Shown: positions 1 through 9,011, numbered from the stretch's first letter. The stretch is DNA of 64,000 nt from an uncultured Burkholderiaceae bacterium (GCA_937871985.1 CALMPB010000385.1:1-64000); one strand, 5' to 3'. Made by a program: numbers and translations. Notes: generated by a model from the letters alone, not told the origin.

Positions 1-196
1 AGCCGCAATACGACGCAGCGCGGGGGCCCTCCCCGCCGCCGGGCCGCCCCAAGGCGGGGAAGTCCCCTCGGGGGGCAGCAAGCCGCAATACGACGCAGCG
101 CGGGGGCCCTCCCCGCCGCCGGGCCGCCCCAAGGCAGGGGAAGTCCCCCTCGGGGGGCAACAAGCCGCAACGCGGCGCAGCGTGGGGGCCCTCCCC
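1..196. repeat. Tandem REP-like GC-rich repeats (about 80 bp unit)
   Basis: Three head-to-tail copies begin at 1, 81 and 163; the first two are 80 and 82 bp and the third stops near 196, close to the end of the MFS gene. Each starts AGCCGCAA and carries a strong hairpin: in copy 1, TCCCCGCC (30-37) pairs with GGCGGGGA (53-60), followed by a second CCCC/GGGG stem. Copies differ by small substitutions and one-base indels. The array may continue left of the window. It probably forms transcript-end structure for the minus-strand MFS gene, or is a mobile REP-type element; no transposase is present here. Confidence 0.85.
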
Positions 197-198
197 TT

Positions 199-1467
199 CT
201 ACTCTTGTGGAACCGGCTCCGCCGAGACATCGGTTTGCGGATCGACGCGCGGATCCAGGGCCGACACGGCCGGCGTGGCCTGCGGCTCCGACATGGGCAC
301 GAACTGAGTCGGCGCGTCGTCGCTCAGGTATTCGCCCGTCACCCGCTGCGGACGGATCAGCAGCACCAGCAGGAAAGCGCTGCCCGACACGAAGATGAAG
401 AACATATTGGTGTCGATATAGCGCATGAGCGCGCCCGCCACGAAGGGCCCCAGCCCCGCTCCCAGGCCATAGGCCATGATGACGATGGCGCTCAGCCCCA
501 CGCGCCGGTCGGGATCCACATTGTCGTTGGCGAACGCCGTGCCGATGGGATACAAGGGAAACTGCAGCGCGCCAAAGGCGCAGGAAATCGCAATCAGCGC
601 CCAGAACGGCAACACCCACCAGCCCCATAGCGGAATGCCTATCAACGCCAGCAGCGCGGCGTTGAACCGCACCAGCCCGACGCGATTGACGTGATCGGAA
701 AGCTGCCCCAGCGGCCACTGCGCCACCAGGCCCGCCGCCACGGCCGCCGCCAGGAACCACGCGACCTGATCGCTGGAAAGCCCCTGCTTGACCGCGAACA
801 CCGGCGCCAGCCCGTAGAAGGCGCCGGTCAGATTGCCGGCAATGAACACCACCAGAAGCGACATGGGCACGCGCTTCAGGTAATAGCGGATCATGATGGG
901 CGCCGGCACGGGCACGGCCGGATGCAGGCGCCGGGTCAGCGCCACCGGCACCAGGCCCAGCACGGAGCAGATCGCGGCAAACACCAGCGGTTCGTAATTG
1001 AGCCGGGGAAACAGCGTCAGCGAAAGCTGGCCCAGCACCGTGCCCAGCCCCGATACCACCATGTAGAACGCAAACACCCGGCCGCGCTGATGGTTTTCGG
1101 TTTGCTCGTTGAGCCAGCTTTCAATCACCATGAACTGCGTGACCATGGAGACGCCCACGATGAAGCGGAACAGCAGCCACAGCCACAGATTGTCGAGTAG
1201 CGCCTGCGCCAGCACCATGGTGGTCACGACGGCCGCACCCGCCACGTAGGCGCGGATATGCCCCACCTGCATGATGAGCTTGTGTCCGCTGCGCGCGCCC
1301 AGCACCAGCCCCAGGTAATACACCGCGATCAGGCCGCCCACCCAGAGTTCGGACACGTGAGCGGCGGTCAGGCGCAGCCCCAGATAGGTATTGAACAGTC
1401 CCGTGCCCAGCAGCAACAGCAGCGTGGCCAGGTACAAGGAAAAAAAGGAAGCGACCGTATTCAGCAT
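199..1467 (-). CDS. MFS transporter, YcaD-like
   Basis: The 422-residue product is an inner-membrane major facilitator superfamily transporter with about 12 hydrophobic segments and a typical inter-helix stretch HQRGRVFAFYMVV. The pattern (LWVGGLIAVYYLGLVLGARSGHKL, spread over helices 2-3) resembles the YcaD-type drug or metabolite exporter subgroup, but the substrate cannot be told. I chose the ATG at 1467 because MLNTVASFFSLYLATLLLLL starts directly in the first helix; a TTG at 1527 would add 20 basic residues, and neither has a good ribosome binding site. The C-terminal tail of about 45 residues is hydrophilic and Pro-rich. The gene stands alone, and the REP-like repeats lie just past its stop. 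Confidence 0.8.
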   Translation of the reverse strand: MLNTVASFFSLYLATLLLLLGTGLFNTYLGLRLTAAHVSELWVGGLIAVYYLGLVLGARSGHKLIMQVGHIRAYVAGAAVVTTMVLAQALLDNLWLWLLFRFIVGVSMVTQFMVIESWLNEQTENHQRGRVFAFYMVVSGLGTVLGQLSLTLFPRLNYEPLVFAAICSVLGLVPVALTRRLHPAVPVPAPIMIRYYLKRVPMSLLVVFIAGNLTGAFYGLAPVFAVKQGLSSDQVAWFLAAAVAAGLVAQWPLGQLSDHVNRVGLVRFNAALLALIGIPLWGWWVLPFWALIAISCAFGALQFPLYPIGTAFANDNVDPDRRVGLSAIVIMAYGLGAGLGPFVAGALMRYIDTNMFFIFVSGSAFLLVLLIRPQRVTGEYLSDDAPTQFVPMSEPQATPAVSALDPRVDPQTDVSAEPVPQE

Positions 1468-1596
1468 CGGCACGAAAGGCGATTGCCCGGCGCGGCGCCG
1501 GCGATCTTCAGATAAGCGTCGGCCCAATCAGCGGCATCGGGACGAAGTATTGACATGAAACGCGGCCTTGAACGAACCCGCGGGCGGATCGCCCAC

Positions 1597-1619
1597 CCCG
1601 CCCGCGTGAAGCGGGCGGG
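1597..1619 (-). terminator. Hairpin after the peroxiredoxin gene
   Basis: CCCGCCCGC (1597-1605) pairs perfectly with GCGGGCGGG (1611-1619) around a 5-nt loop, 26 nt past the peroxiredoxin stop on the minus strand. There is no clear U-tract, so it may be a pause or stabilising structure and not a strong intrinsic terminator. Confidence 0.5.
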
Positions 1620-1645
1620 TGCGGCCGGATGGATGCCGAAACCGG

Positions 1646-2149
1646 TTAAAGCTGGCCCAGCAACGTGCCGGCATCGCTGATGCTCAACTCGCCGCCCTTC
1701 TCCGCGTTGAGCTGGGTTACCACGCCGTCCTTGATCAGGGCCGAATAGCGGCGCGAACGCACGCCCAGGCCGCGAGCGGTCAAGTCCAGTTCCAGGCCCA
1801 GCTTTTTGGTCCATTCGGCGCTGCCGTCGGCCATCATCCGCAGGCGTCCATTGACGTTCTGGTCGCGGCCCCAGGCGCCCATGACGAAAGGATCGTTGAC
1901 CGACAGGCACCAGATTTCATCCACGCCCTTGGCCTTGATTTTGTCGGCCAGCTCCAGAAAGCCCGGCAGGTGCTTTTCGGAACAAGTCGGCGTAAACGCG
2001 CCGGGCACGGCAAACAGCGCTATGGTTTTACCCTTGACCAAATCGCCAACCTGAAAAGTGTTGGGCCCCAGCGAGCAGCCTTGCGACTCGACTTCGACGA
2101 ACTCGGCCAAGGCGCCATCTGGAACACGATCGCCAACTTTGATAGACAT
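1646..2149 (-). CDS. Peroxiredoxin, Prx5/glutaredoxin-dependent type
   Basis: The product reduces hydrogen peroxide and organic hydroperoxides in the cytoplasm, using thiols such as glutathione or glutaredoxin. The 167-residue length matches the Prx5 family. The peroxidatic cysteine lies in VPGAFTPTCSEKHLPGF, the hallmark PxxxTxxC motif, and the conserved Arg region is seen in DGSAEWTKKLGLELD. The start is the ATG at 2149, preceded by GGAG with 6-nt spacing; the longer reading frame upstream has no family similarity. It is a single gene, divergent from the secreted-protein gene at 2517, with a hairpin after the stop. No OxyR site was identified. Confidence 0.93.
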   Translation of the reverse strand: MSIKVGDRVPDGALAEFVEVESQGCSLGPNTFQVGDLVKGKTIALFAVPGAFTPTCSEKHLPGFLELADKIKAKGVDEIWCLSVNDPFVMGAWGRDQNVNGRLRMMADGSAEWTKKLGLELDLTARGLGVRSRRYSALIKDGVVTQLNAEKGGELSISDAGTLLGQL

Positions 2150-2516
2150 GATTTTCTCCGTTACTTTAGACAGATTGGTGATTAGCAAAAAACGCAGTAC
2201 ACAGCCTATCACTTTTTGCACCGTGGCGTCATCCCCGCCAATCAAGGCTTCGCGGGCAATTCGGAGGGTCGCGGATGGGCAGGAAAAAACACGCAGAACG
2301 CAAGAAACCCGCATACTCCGATACATTTGCATACGAGGTCTTCATGCTTCTGTAAAGTTTGCCCGTCACAATAACGACTCGTATCGGACGTCTGCAACGA
2401 CAGGCAGCGCGGGAAGCTCGGCCGCCGCCTGTCCAGAGTCCAACCGCTTTCAATGTACATCCGCCCCGCGGCGCCGCTCGGACCCCGGACGCGATGTTTT
2501 TTATAGGGAGTTCACC
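2150..2516. other. Divergent intergenic region
   Basis: This stretch separates the peroxiredoxin start from the start of the small secreted protein. It must hold both promoters. I see no convincing -35/-10 pair, operator dyad or RNA gene. The only clear signal is AGGGAG at about 2505-2510, the ribosome binding site of the downstream TTG start. Confidence 0.5.
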
Positions 2517-2903
2517 TTGATACTGCCTAAATTATCCGCCGCAATCTTGTCGATGAGCTTTCTGGGAAGCGCCTACGCCGGCGTCGACCAGGATACCAGC
2601 CTGGATCAGTGGGTCGTCATTTCGGGCGCGACCAACGGCGCCGCCGATGTCTTCGGCGTCAGCCCGGAAGACATCGACCAGCACCGCCACACCGCGCTTG
2701 CCCACTTGGTGCGCTATGCCCAGGAGCACGGTCTGCAGGTCACCGAGTTCGACCAGTTGTTCGAGCGCGGCCAGGTGGAAGGACGCAAGCTGGTCGAAAA
2801 GCACGGCAGCCTGGTTGCCGCTGCCAGCAAGGACTTCGTCACCGGCTTCATGCACGACAAGAACATCGAATACCAGAACGTCAAGAAGGCCCTCGACACA
2901 TAA
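2517..2903 (+). CDS. Small secreted protein, unknown function
   Basis: The 128-residue product begins MILPKLSAAILSMSFLGSAY, a Sec signal peptide with likely cleavage after AYA at about residue 21. The mature part is charged and probably helical, with no cysteine; motifs such as DQHRHTALAHLVRYAQEHGL suggest a small periplasmic helical domain. I do not recognise the family. The start is a TTG at 2517, chosen because GGGAG lies 6 nt upstream and the signal peptide starts exactly there; upstream in-frame sequence is not protein-like. It sits between the peroxiredoxin gene (divergent) and moaC (123 nt downstream), with no evident link to molybdenum. Confidence 0.75.
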   Translation: MILPKLSAAILSMSFLGSAYAGVDQDTSLDQWVVISGATNGAADVFGVSPEDIDQHRHTALAHLVRYAQEHGLQVTEFDQLFERGQVEGRKLVEKHGSLVAAASKDFVTGFMHDKNIEYQNVKKALDT

Positions 2904-3026
2904 GGCCTTGCCGCCGCCTGGCAGCCACACAGCACACAGGCAGGATCGCGTATAGTATAGGAATGATTCCGGCGCCGGATGCGGGCATATGCCCCATGTG
3001 CCAACGCCATTCCTTTATACGCAAAC

Positions 3027-3527
3027 ATGAGTCAATCCTCTACTTCGGCCGAGCTCGAGCTTAGCCATCTGGACGAATCCGGGCAGGTACGCATGGTGGA
3101 TGTCAGCAACAAGGTTTCCACCTTGCGCTGTGCCATCGCCCAGGGCAAAGTGCGCATGAGCCCGCAGGCCTACGCCCTGCTGTCGGCCCACGAAAACGGC
3201 AAGGGCGAGGTGCTCAACACCGCCCGCGTGGCCGGCGTGCTGGCCGCCAAGCGCTGCGCCGAGCTCATCCCCTTGTGCCACAGCCTGCCGCTAAGCTTCG
3301 CGGGCATCGAGTTCGCGCTCGACGACGCTGCGCACAGCATCACCGTCAAGGCCACCTGCCGCACCGACCATAAAACCGGCGTCGAAATGGAAGCCATGAC
3401 GGCATGCAGCATCGCGGCGCTCACCATCTACGACATGTGCAAGGCCGCCGACAAAGGCATCGTCATCGAAGACATACGGCTCAGCTACAAATCCGGAGGT
3501 AAAAGCGGTGAGTGGCACGGCAATTAA
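3027..3527 (+). CDS. moaC: Cyclic pyranopterin monophosphate synthase MoaC
   Basis: MoaC converts the MoaA product 3',8-cH2GTP to cyclic pyranopterin monophosphate in the first stage of molybdenum cofactor synthesis. The 166-residue length is standard. Family motifs are clear: VDVSNKVSTLRCAIAQGKV, RCAELIPLCHSLPLS, HKTGVEMEAMTACSIAALT and the catalytic-lysine region KAADKG near the end. The ATG at 3027 is the first start in the frame that fits family length. The last 20 nt overlap moaD, so the moaC-moaD-moaE-moaB genes are probably cotranscribed and coupled. Confidence 0.97.
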   Translation: MSQSSTSAELELSHLDESGQVRMVDVSNKVSTLRCAIAQGKVRMSPQAYALLSAHENGKGEVLNTARVAGVLAAKRCAELIPLCHSLPLSFAGIEFALDDAAHSITVKATCRTDHKTGVEMEAMTACSIAALTIYDMCKAADKGIVIEDIRLSYKSGGKSGEWHGN

Positions 3528-3759
3528 GGTTCTGTATTTCGCCCAGGTGGCCGAGCTTACCGGGCTGCGGCAAGAAACCTGGCCCGTCAAAGCCCCCCTC
3601 AGCGGGTCGGAATGGCTGGCGCAGCTTGCCGCCCGCTATCCGCAGCTCGAACCCGTGCAGCGCCTCAAGCTGGCCGTCAACCAATACCACGTCGGCCACG
3701 ATGCCGCCATCCAGCCGGGCGACGAGGTCGCGGTCTTCGAACCAGTTACCGGAGGCTGA
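3508..3759 (+). CDS. moaD: Molybdopterin synthase small subunit MoaD
   Basis: MoaD is the ubiquitin-fold sulfur carrier of molybdopterin synthase; its C-terminal glycine is adenylated and thiocarboxylated, then gives sulfur to precursor Z on MoaE. The 83-residue product ends in VFEPVTGG, with the required Gly-Gly terminus. The start is GTG at 3508, with GGAGGT about 6 nt upstream inside the end of moaC, giving a 20-nt overlap. The stop is followed one base later by moaE. Confidence 0.95.
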   Translation: MSGTAIKVLYFAQVAELTGLRQETWPVKAPLSGSEWLAQLAARYPQLEPVQRLKLAVNQYHVGHDAAIQPGDEVAVFEPVTGG

Positions 3760-3760
3760 C

Positions 3761-4240
3761 ATGGTCGTCGTCCAGGAAGCCGATTTCGATTCCGCCGAGC
3801 TTACCCGGCAATTGCGTGAAAACGCAGCCGGCAAGGCGGGCGCGCTGGTCACATTTACCGGGTATGTGCGCGACTACGCCCCCGGCCAGCCCACGCAAAC
3901 CTTGTTTCTCGAGTATTACCCGGGCATGTGCGAGCGCGAAATCCAGGCCATTTGCGACACCGCGCAAACCCGCTGGGACACCCACGAACCCGTCGTCGTG
4001 CATCGCCACGGCGAACTGCACGGCGCCGACCAGATCGTCTTCGTGGCGGTGGCCTGCGCCCACCGAGGCAATGCCTTCAAGGCTTGCGAATACATCATCG
4101 ACGCCCTTAAAACCCGCGCTCCGTTCTGGAAGCGCGAGACCCTGGCCGATGGCAGGCAGTTCTGGGTGCAGCAGCACGACGCCGACGCGCAAAAAACCAA
4201 TCTTTGGCACACCGCCACCCCAGGAAATTCATCATCGTGA
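3761..4240 (+). CDS. moaE: Molybdopterin synthase catalytic subunit MoaE
   Basis: MoaE binds MoaD and inserts two sulfurs into cyclic pyranopterin monophosphate to make molybdopterin. The 159-residue protein shows the family blocks GALVTFTGYVRD, LFLEYYPGM, VVHRHGELHGADQIVFVAV and APFWKRE, which contains the catalytic Lys. The ATG at 3761 lies one base after the moaD stop, and GGAGG at about 3751 within the end of moaD serves as its ribosome site. Its stop overlaps the GTG of moaB in a GTGA arrangement, so translation is likely coupled. Confidence 0.96.
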   Translation: MVVVQEADFDSAELTRQLRENAAGKAGALVTFTGYVRDYAPGQPTQTLFLEYYPGMCEREIQAICDTAQTRWDTHEPVVVHRHGELHGADQIVFVAVACAHRGNAFKACEYIIDALKTRAPFWKRETLADGRQFWVQQHDADAQKTNLWHTATPGNSSS

Positions 4241-4755
4241 GCAAAGCCGACCCCAGCAAGCCTCAGGCCTCCCTGAATATCGCCGTATTGACCATTTCCG
4301 ACAGCCGAACCAGCGCCAACGATACGTCGGGCGACTATCTGGCCGAAAGCGTCGTGGCCGCCGGCCACCGCTGTGTGCAGCGAACCATCAGCTCGGGCAA
4401 TCTTTACCATATCCGCAAAATCGTCAGCGACTGGATAGACGATCAAAACATCCAGGTCATTCTCAGCAATGGCGGAACGGGTTTTTCGCATGACAAATCC
4501 ACCGCCGCCGCCATCACGCCCTTGCTCGATGCAAGCATCTCGGGCTTCGGCGAACTGTTCCGCCACCTGTCGTGGCAGGAAATCGGCTCGTCCACGCTGC
4601 AATCCGATGCCTTCGCGGGCACGGCCAACAATACGCTTCTGTTCTGCATGCCCGGCTCCACCGGGGCCTGCAAGATGGCCTGGGAAAAAATCATCCGCGA
4701 ACAATTGGACAGCACCCACCGCCCCTGCAATTTCGCCACGCACTATATGAGCTAG
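4237..4755 (+). CDS. moaB: MoaB/MogA-type molybdopterin adenylyltransferase
   Basis: Members of this family adenylylate molybdopterin before molybdate insertion by MoeA, although E. coli MoaB itself is inactive. The 172-residue product has VLTISDSRTSANDTSGDYLA and the nucleotide/pterin-binding loop SNGGTGFSHDKST, plus the MPGSTGACKMAWEKI block. It starts at GTG 4237, overlapping the moaE stop by 4 nt, with AGGA upstream. No separate mogA is visible in the window, so this gene may carry the adenylyltransferase role. The position at the end of moaCDE supports cofactor synthesis. MoaB versus MogA is not certain from sequence alone. Confidence 0.9.
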   Translation: MSKADPSKPQASLNIAVLTISDSRTSANDTSGDYLAESVVAAGHRCVQRTISSGNLYHIRKIVSDWIDDQNIQVILSNGGTGFSHDKSTAAAITPLLDASISGFGELFRHLSWQEIGSSTLQSDAFAGTANNTLLFCMPGSTGACKMAWEKIIREQLDSTHRPCNFATHYMS

Positions 4756-4879
4756 CGCGTTGGAACACCCCTGCCTGTCTAGCGGCGGGCTCGGGGGTTC
4801 GCCAAACATGCAAGAAGAAGCACGAACCGCCCCCCTAGCCGCCATCGACCAATAACATTTAACTGCCTCCGATTCCCCT

Positions 4880-6091
4880 ATGGATCTGCTCGATTTCGAC
4901 ATTGCCCAATCCCGCCTCGCGCAAGCGGGCAAACTGCCGCAAAGCACCGAAACCTGCTTGCTGCGCGCGGCGCGCGGACGCGTTCTGGCCGAAACCATCA
5001 TGGCGCAGCACGACCTGCCGCCGGCCGACAACAGCGCCATGGACGGCTACGCCATCCGCTACGCCGACTACCAGCCGGGGGTTTCCTTTCCGGTGCAGCA
5101 ACGCTGCTTCGCCGGCCAGGCCCCCGAAACCCTGCAGCCCGGCAACACCATACGCCTGTTCACAGGCAGCCTGCTGCCGCCCGGCGCCGACACCGTCGTC
5201 ATGCAGGAAGACTGCACCGAAACCGACAATATCCTGACACTGCGCGAAGCGCCGCGAAAAGGCAGCCACGTCCGCCTCCGGGGCGAAGACGTGCAAAAAG
5301 GCCGGCGCCTGCTTTCCGCCGGCACCCTGCTGGACACGGCCCAGATCGCCGTGCTTGCCTCCCAGGGCCTGCAAAGCGTTGCGGTTTACCCCAAGCTCAA
5401 GATCGGCATCCTCAGTACGGGCGACGAACTGGTCGAACCCGGCCAGCCGCTGCAGACTGCGCAAATCTACAACTCCAACGGCCCGACCCTGGCCGCCCTG
5501 GCCGAAAAGCTGGGCGCCGAAGTCGTGCACGTGCTGCATGCCGCCGATACCCACGACTCACTGCGCGATGCCTTTACACGGCTTATCGGCGATTGCAACC
5601 TGGTGCTGACCGTGGGCGGCGTCTCGGTGGGAGAAAAAGACCTGGTCAAGGCCACCATCGAGCAAATGGGCGGCAGGGTCGACCTCTGGCGCGTGCGCAT
5701 GAAACCCGGCAAGCCTGTGGCGCTGGCCCAGGCGCACGGCACGCCCGTGGTCTGCCTGCCCGGCAATCCCGTCTCGGCCTACGTCGTCTTCACCTTGCTG
5801 GTTTCGCCCATGATCCGGGCCATGCAGGGCCGCGAACATCTGCTGCCGGAAGTCAGCTACGGCAAGCTCGACAGCGCCACCACGTTCAATGAAACACGCG
5901 AAGAATTCATTCGCGTGCGGGCCAGCCACGCCATTGACGGCTCGACCAGCCTGTCGCCCTACGCGCAGCAGGGCTCGGGAGTGATAAGTTCCTTGCCCTG
6001 GGCCACCGGCGTGGCCCGCATCCCCGCCAATACCTTGGTCGGCAACGGCGACACCGTGGCCTACTACGACTTCGCCCACTGGCAGGTGTAA
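4880..6091 (+). CDS. moeA: Molybdopterin molybdenumtransferase MoeA
   Basis: MoeA inserts molybdate into adenylylated molybdopterin to give active Moco. The 403-residue length is typical. Diagnostic motifs are DLPPADNSAMDGYAIR (near residue 50), GEDVQKGRRLL, the MoaB/MogA-like domain with TVGGVSVGEKDLVK, and VCLPGNPVSAYVVF. The ATG at 4880 follows a 124-nt gap after moaB, so it may have its own promoter or be read through from the moa operon. It converges with mobA, which ends 37 nt past its stop. Confidence 0.97.
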   Translation: MDLLDFDIAQSRLAQAGKLPQSTETCLLRAARGRVLAETIMAQHDLPPADNSAMDGYAIRYADYQPGVSFPVQQRCFAGQAPETLQPGNTIRLFTGSLLPPGADTVVMQEDCTETDNILTLREAPRKGSHVRLRGEDVQKGRRLLSAGTLLDTAQIAVLASQGLQSVAVYPKLKIGILSTGDELVEPGQPLQTAQIYNSNGPTLAALAEKLGAEVVHVLHAADTHDSLRDAFTRLIGDCNLVLTVGGVSVGEKDLVKATIEQMGGRVDLWRVRMKPGKPVALAQAHGTPVVCLPGNPVSAYVVFTLLVSPMIRAMQGREHLLPEVSYGKLDSATTFNETREEFIRVRASHAIDGSTSLSPYAQQGSGVISSLPWATGVARIPANTLVGNGDTVAYYDFAHWQV

Positions 6092-6128
6092 AAAAAGGCG
6101 GCAAAGGGGAAGCCCCCCAGGCCGTGTG

Positions 6129-6752
6129 CTATGCAACTGGGGGAGGAATGATTTTCTGGGCGTGGGCGAGGTCTTCGGGGGCGTTGATGTTGAAGAAGCT
6201 GGCTTCGTCCGCGGGAAACTCCGTCCGCACGGCGCCGTTCTGTTCTTGCCAGACTCCAACCTTGCGCCCGCCGCCGAGCAAATAGTCGCGCAGGCTGCCG
6301 AGCGTGCGGCAATGAACCAGCATGCACAAAGGGTGGCAGCCATCTCCACACGAGGCATAGGCAATCGGCGCGTTTTCCTCCAGCGCCCTGGCGGCCAGGC
6401 GTTCCAGCAAATCCACCGGCGGCGCCGGCACATCCACCGGCAGCGACAACAACCACGGGGTGCTTGCCCTGGCCATGACACTGGCCAGGCCCGCCAAAGG
6501 ACCCAGGTTCACGCCCAGGGCGGGGTCGTCACCGATCACTTGACCATAGCGCCCGTAAGTCTCGATGCCGCGGTTCGCGCTGATATACAGGGCTCCAACT
6601 CGAGGCGCCAAATAGCGGCGCCCCCAGGCAACCAGAGGTTCTCCATGCAAGGTCAAAAGGCCTTTTTCAACGGGCTCGCTTGCGCCGTTCTGCATGCGGC
6701 GGGCCTGGCCGCCGGCCAGTATCACGCCGCTGATGGTGTCGCGCTGGATCAT
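6129..6752 (-). CDS. mobA: Molybdenum cofactor guanylyltransferase MobA
   Basis: MobA adds GMP to Mo-molybdopterin to form the bis-MGD cofactor, the form needed by the formate dehydrogenase encoded downstream. The 207-residue product begins with the nucleotidyltransferase signature GVILAGGQARRM. It has NLGPLAGLASVMA and the metal-binding LSLPVDVPAPP, and ends with FFNINAPEDL typical of MobA. The ATG at 6752 is 12 nt after the moaA stop on the same strand, so moaA-mobA form an operon. The lysine expected early in the GTP-binding loop is seen as KGLLTLHGEPL. Confidence 0.96.
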   Translation of the reverse strand: MIQRDTISGVILAGGQARRMQNGASEPVEKGLLTLHGEPLVAWGRRYLAPRVGALYISANRGIETYGRYGQVIGDDPALGVNLGPLAGLASVMARASTPWLLSLPVDVPAPPVDLLERLAARALEENAPIAYASCGDGCHPLCMLVHCRTLGSLRDYLLGGGRKVGVWQEQNGAVRTEFPADEASFFNINAPEDLAHAQKIIPPPVA

Positions 6753-6764
6753 GGGCAGCCCGCG

Positions 6765-7868
6765 CTATCCGCCGATGTAGCTCATTTCGACCTTGTGCAG
6801 CGGCGCCGTGTCGCGGCCGCGCAATTCGGAATAATGGTCCTCTCGCCCCCGCCACACTCTGGCCAGACGCTCCGCGAGTTGTTCATCGCTGGCCCCGCCC
6901 CGCAGCAACGCGCGCAAGTCGTAGCCATGATCGGCAAACAGGCACAGGAAAAGCTTGCCCTCGGGCGAAAGACGAGCCCGCGTACAGTCGCCGCAGAACG
7001 GCTGCGACACACTGGTGATCAGGCCGATTTCCCCGGCGTCGTCCAGATAGCGCCAGCGCGCAGCCACTTCGCCGCGATAATCGGCCTGTAAAGGCTCGAC
7101 AGGGAACTCCTGCTGGATCAGGCGCAGGATTTCCGCGCCCGTCACGACTTCCGCCAGGTTCCAGCCGTTGGTCGAGCCCACGTCCATGTACTCGATGAAC
7201 CGCAAAATGTGGCCGGAATGGCGAAAATGCCGCGCCATGGGCAGGATCTGCCCGTCGTTGAGCCCCTTGCGCACCACCATATTGACCTTGACGGGCAATC
7301 CGGCCCGGGCGGCTTCCTCGATGCCGTCCAGGATGGTGCGCACCGGCACGCTGCTGTCGCTCATGCGCTCGAACAGCGCGTCATCCAATGCATCCAGGCT
7401 GACGGTGACGCGGTTCAAGCCCGCTTTCTTCAACACGCCCGCCTTCCTGGCCAGCAAAGTGCCGTTGGTGGTAAGGGTGACGTCAATGGGCCGCCCGGCG
7501 GGCGTGCGCAGTTGGGCCAGCATGCCGACCAGCCGTTCAAGGTCTTTGCGCAGCAGGGGTTCGCCGCCGGTAAGGCGGAATTTCTCCACCCCCAGTTGCG
7601 CCGCCGTGCTCGCCACACGCGTGATTTCCTCGAACGTAAGCAGATCGGAGTGCGGCATGAACTGGTAGTCGGCGCCGAACACCTCGCGCGGCATGCAGTA
7701 GGTACATCGGAAATTGCATTTGTCCGTGACCGATATGCGCAGGTCGCGCAATGGCCGGCGCCGGGCGTCGAGCAGGGGTTCGCCAGGCCTGGGCGGCGAG
7801 GCTGGAGCCATGCGCTCTCCGAGACCCAGGGGGTGCTGCTTGCTGGTAAGGGGAATGACTTTGCTCAT
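6765..7868 (-). CDS. moaA: GTP 3',8-cyclase MoaA
   Basis: MoaA is the radical SAM enzyme that rearranges GTP to 3',8-cH2GTP, the first step of Moco synthesis. The 367-residue protein has the SAM cluster motif CNFRCTYC (near residue 51), the SAM-binding [11 protein letters not shown], the second C-terminal cluster in [20 protein letters not shown] followed by another Cys, and the C-terminal Gly-Gly (SYIGG) needed for activity. The first 35 residues are a variable extension with further possible starts; the ATG at 7868 is kept by default. It leads the moaA-mobA operon and lies 33 nt past the end of the regulator gene on the same strand, so the regulator transcript may continue into it. Confidence 0.96.
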   Translation of the reverse strand: MSKVIPLTSKQHPLGLGERMAPASPPRPGEPLLDARRRPLRDLRISVTDKCNFRCTYCMPREVFGADYQFMPHSDLLTFEEITRVASTAAQLGVEKFRLTGGEPLLRKDLERLVGMLAQLRTPAGRPIDVTLTTNGTLLARKAGVLKKAGLNRVTVSLDALDDALFERMSDSSVPVRTILDGIEEAARAGLPVKVNMVVRKGLNDGQILPMARHFRHSGHILRFIEYMDVGSTNGWNLAEVVTGAEILRLIQQEFPVEPLQADYRGEVAARWRYLDDAGEIGLITSVSQPFCGDCTRARLSPEGKLFLCLFADHGYDLRALLRGGASDEQLAERLARVWRGREDHYSELRGRDTAPLHKVEMSYIGG

Positions 7869-7901
7869 GCTGCTATCGTATCTGCTTTTAACCTGCCATG
7901 T

Positions 7902-9011
7902 TCAAGCCGCGCGCGGCGCCCGGCCGAACGTCTCGTGAAACGCCTCGTGCAAAGGCATGACCCGCCCCAGTCCCGTCGCGTCATAGCCAACCAGTTGCTT
8001 GACGAACGACTGGTAGGTGTCTTCCAGCAGCAGGCCGATGAACTGCTGCATGGGCGGCGACAACAGATTGTCGCGCCGCACGGCGAAAAAATAGCGCTCT
8101 TTGGCCAGGGGAATGAAGTCCAGGCCGCAGCGCCACGCCGCCGTCTCGACCCCGATGCCGACGTCGGCCATGCCGCCCACCACATGCGCGGCAACCGCCA
8201 TATGGGTGAATTCACTGGTCTCGAAGCCCCGTATGCTGGCTGGATCTATGCCCTTTTGACGCAGCATCAGGCTGATCATCAGCCGGGTGCTGGAGCCCAC
8301 CTGCCGATTGACGAAGCGCACGTCGGGCTGGTTCAGGTCGGCCACCGTACGGATGTTGCGGGGATTGCCCGGCTGCACGAAAAAGCCCGTTTCGCGCTGC
8401 GCCAAATAGATAAGGCAGTGTTTTTCAGGGTCGAGCCAGGGCATGTAGTGCTGCAATATGGGCTTTTCGAACTCGCCCACCGGCACCTGAAAGCCGGCCA
8501 GATCGCACTCGCCGCGGTTCAGCGACACCAGGGCCTCGATGGCCGTGCGATAGCGCAATTCGATCTGGGCAGTGTCCTGCCCGCCCACCACCTGCATCAA
8601 CCCCTCGACCGCAAAGCCATGGCTGGCATGCATGCGCAGCTTGGTGCCGTTTTCCACGTACAAGGCATCGATTTCGCGCTGCAATTCCTGGGTAATGCCT
8701 TCCAGCACGGGAGCGAGCCGGATTTCGATGCGCCGGTTGGCCCACAGCAACTGCTGGGCGAACCGGGTGAGCTTGGTGCCCTGCCGGCGGCTGGTTTCCA
8801 GCAAGGGACGGCCCAGCTCTTTTTCGGCATTGCGCAGCACACCCCAGGCATGCCGGTACGAAACTTCGCAGGCACGGCATGCGCCGGCGATGTTTCCGGA
8901 GGATTCGATGGCGGCCAGCAAGCGCAGCATCTCGCTAAGCGCCAGCCTGTCGCCCTCGGGGTTTTCCAGCACCCAGCCGGCATCGAGGCGTGCCCGAAAC
9001 TTATATGTCAT
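7902..9011 (-). CDS. ModE-like HTH / periplasmic-binding-fold transcriptional regulator
   Basis: The 369-residue protein has an N-terminal ModE-type winged helix (residues about 20-95: SGNIAGACRACEVSYRHAWG, then GRPLLETSRRQGTKLTRFA) and a C-terminal periplasmic-binding-protein-like domain (about 120-340), with no ModE molybdate-binding TOBE domains visible. This architecture is known from regulators fused to PBP-like ligand-binding domains. It is divergent from fdsG across 135 nt, the place held by FdsR in Cupriavidus, so I infer that it controls the formate dehydrogenase operon and perhaps moaA-mobA downstream of it. The ligand, possibly formate, molybdate or a pterin, is unknown. It differs from the LysR-type FdsR of Cupriavidus in its HTH type. 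Confidence 0.8.
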   Translation of the reverse strand: MTYKFRARLDAGWVLENPEGDRLALSEMLRLLAAIESSGNIAGACRACEVSYRHAWGVLRNAEKELGRPLLETSRRQGTKLTRFAQQLLWANRRIEIRLAPVLEGITQELQREIDALYVENGTKLRMHASHGFAVEGLMQVVGGQDTAQIELRYRTAIEALVSLNRGECDLAGFQVPVGEFEKPILQHYMPWLDPEKHCLIYLAQRETGFFVQPGNPRNIRTVADLNQPDVRFVNRQVGSSTRLMISLMLRQKGIDPASIRGFETSEFTHMAVAAHVVGGMADVGIGVETAAWRCGLDFIPLAKERYFFAVRRDNLLSPPMQQFIGLLLEDTYQSFVKQLVGYDATGLGRVMPLHEAFHETFGRAPRAA

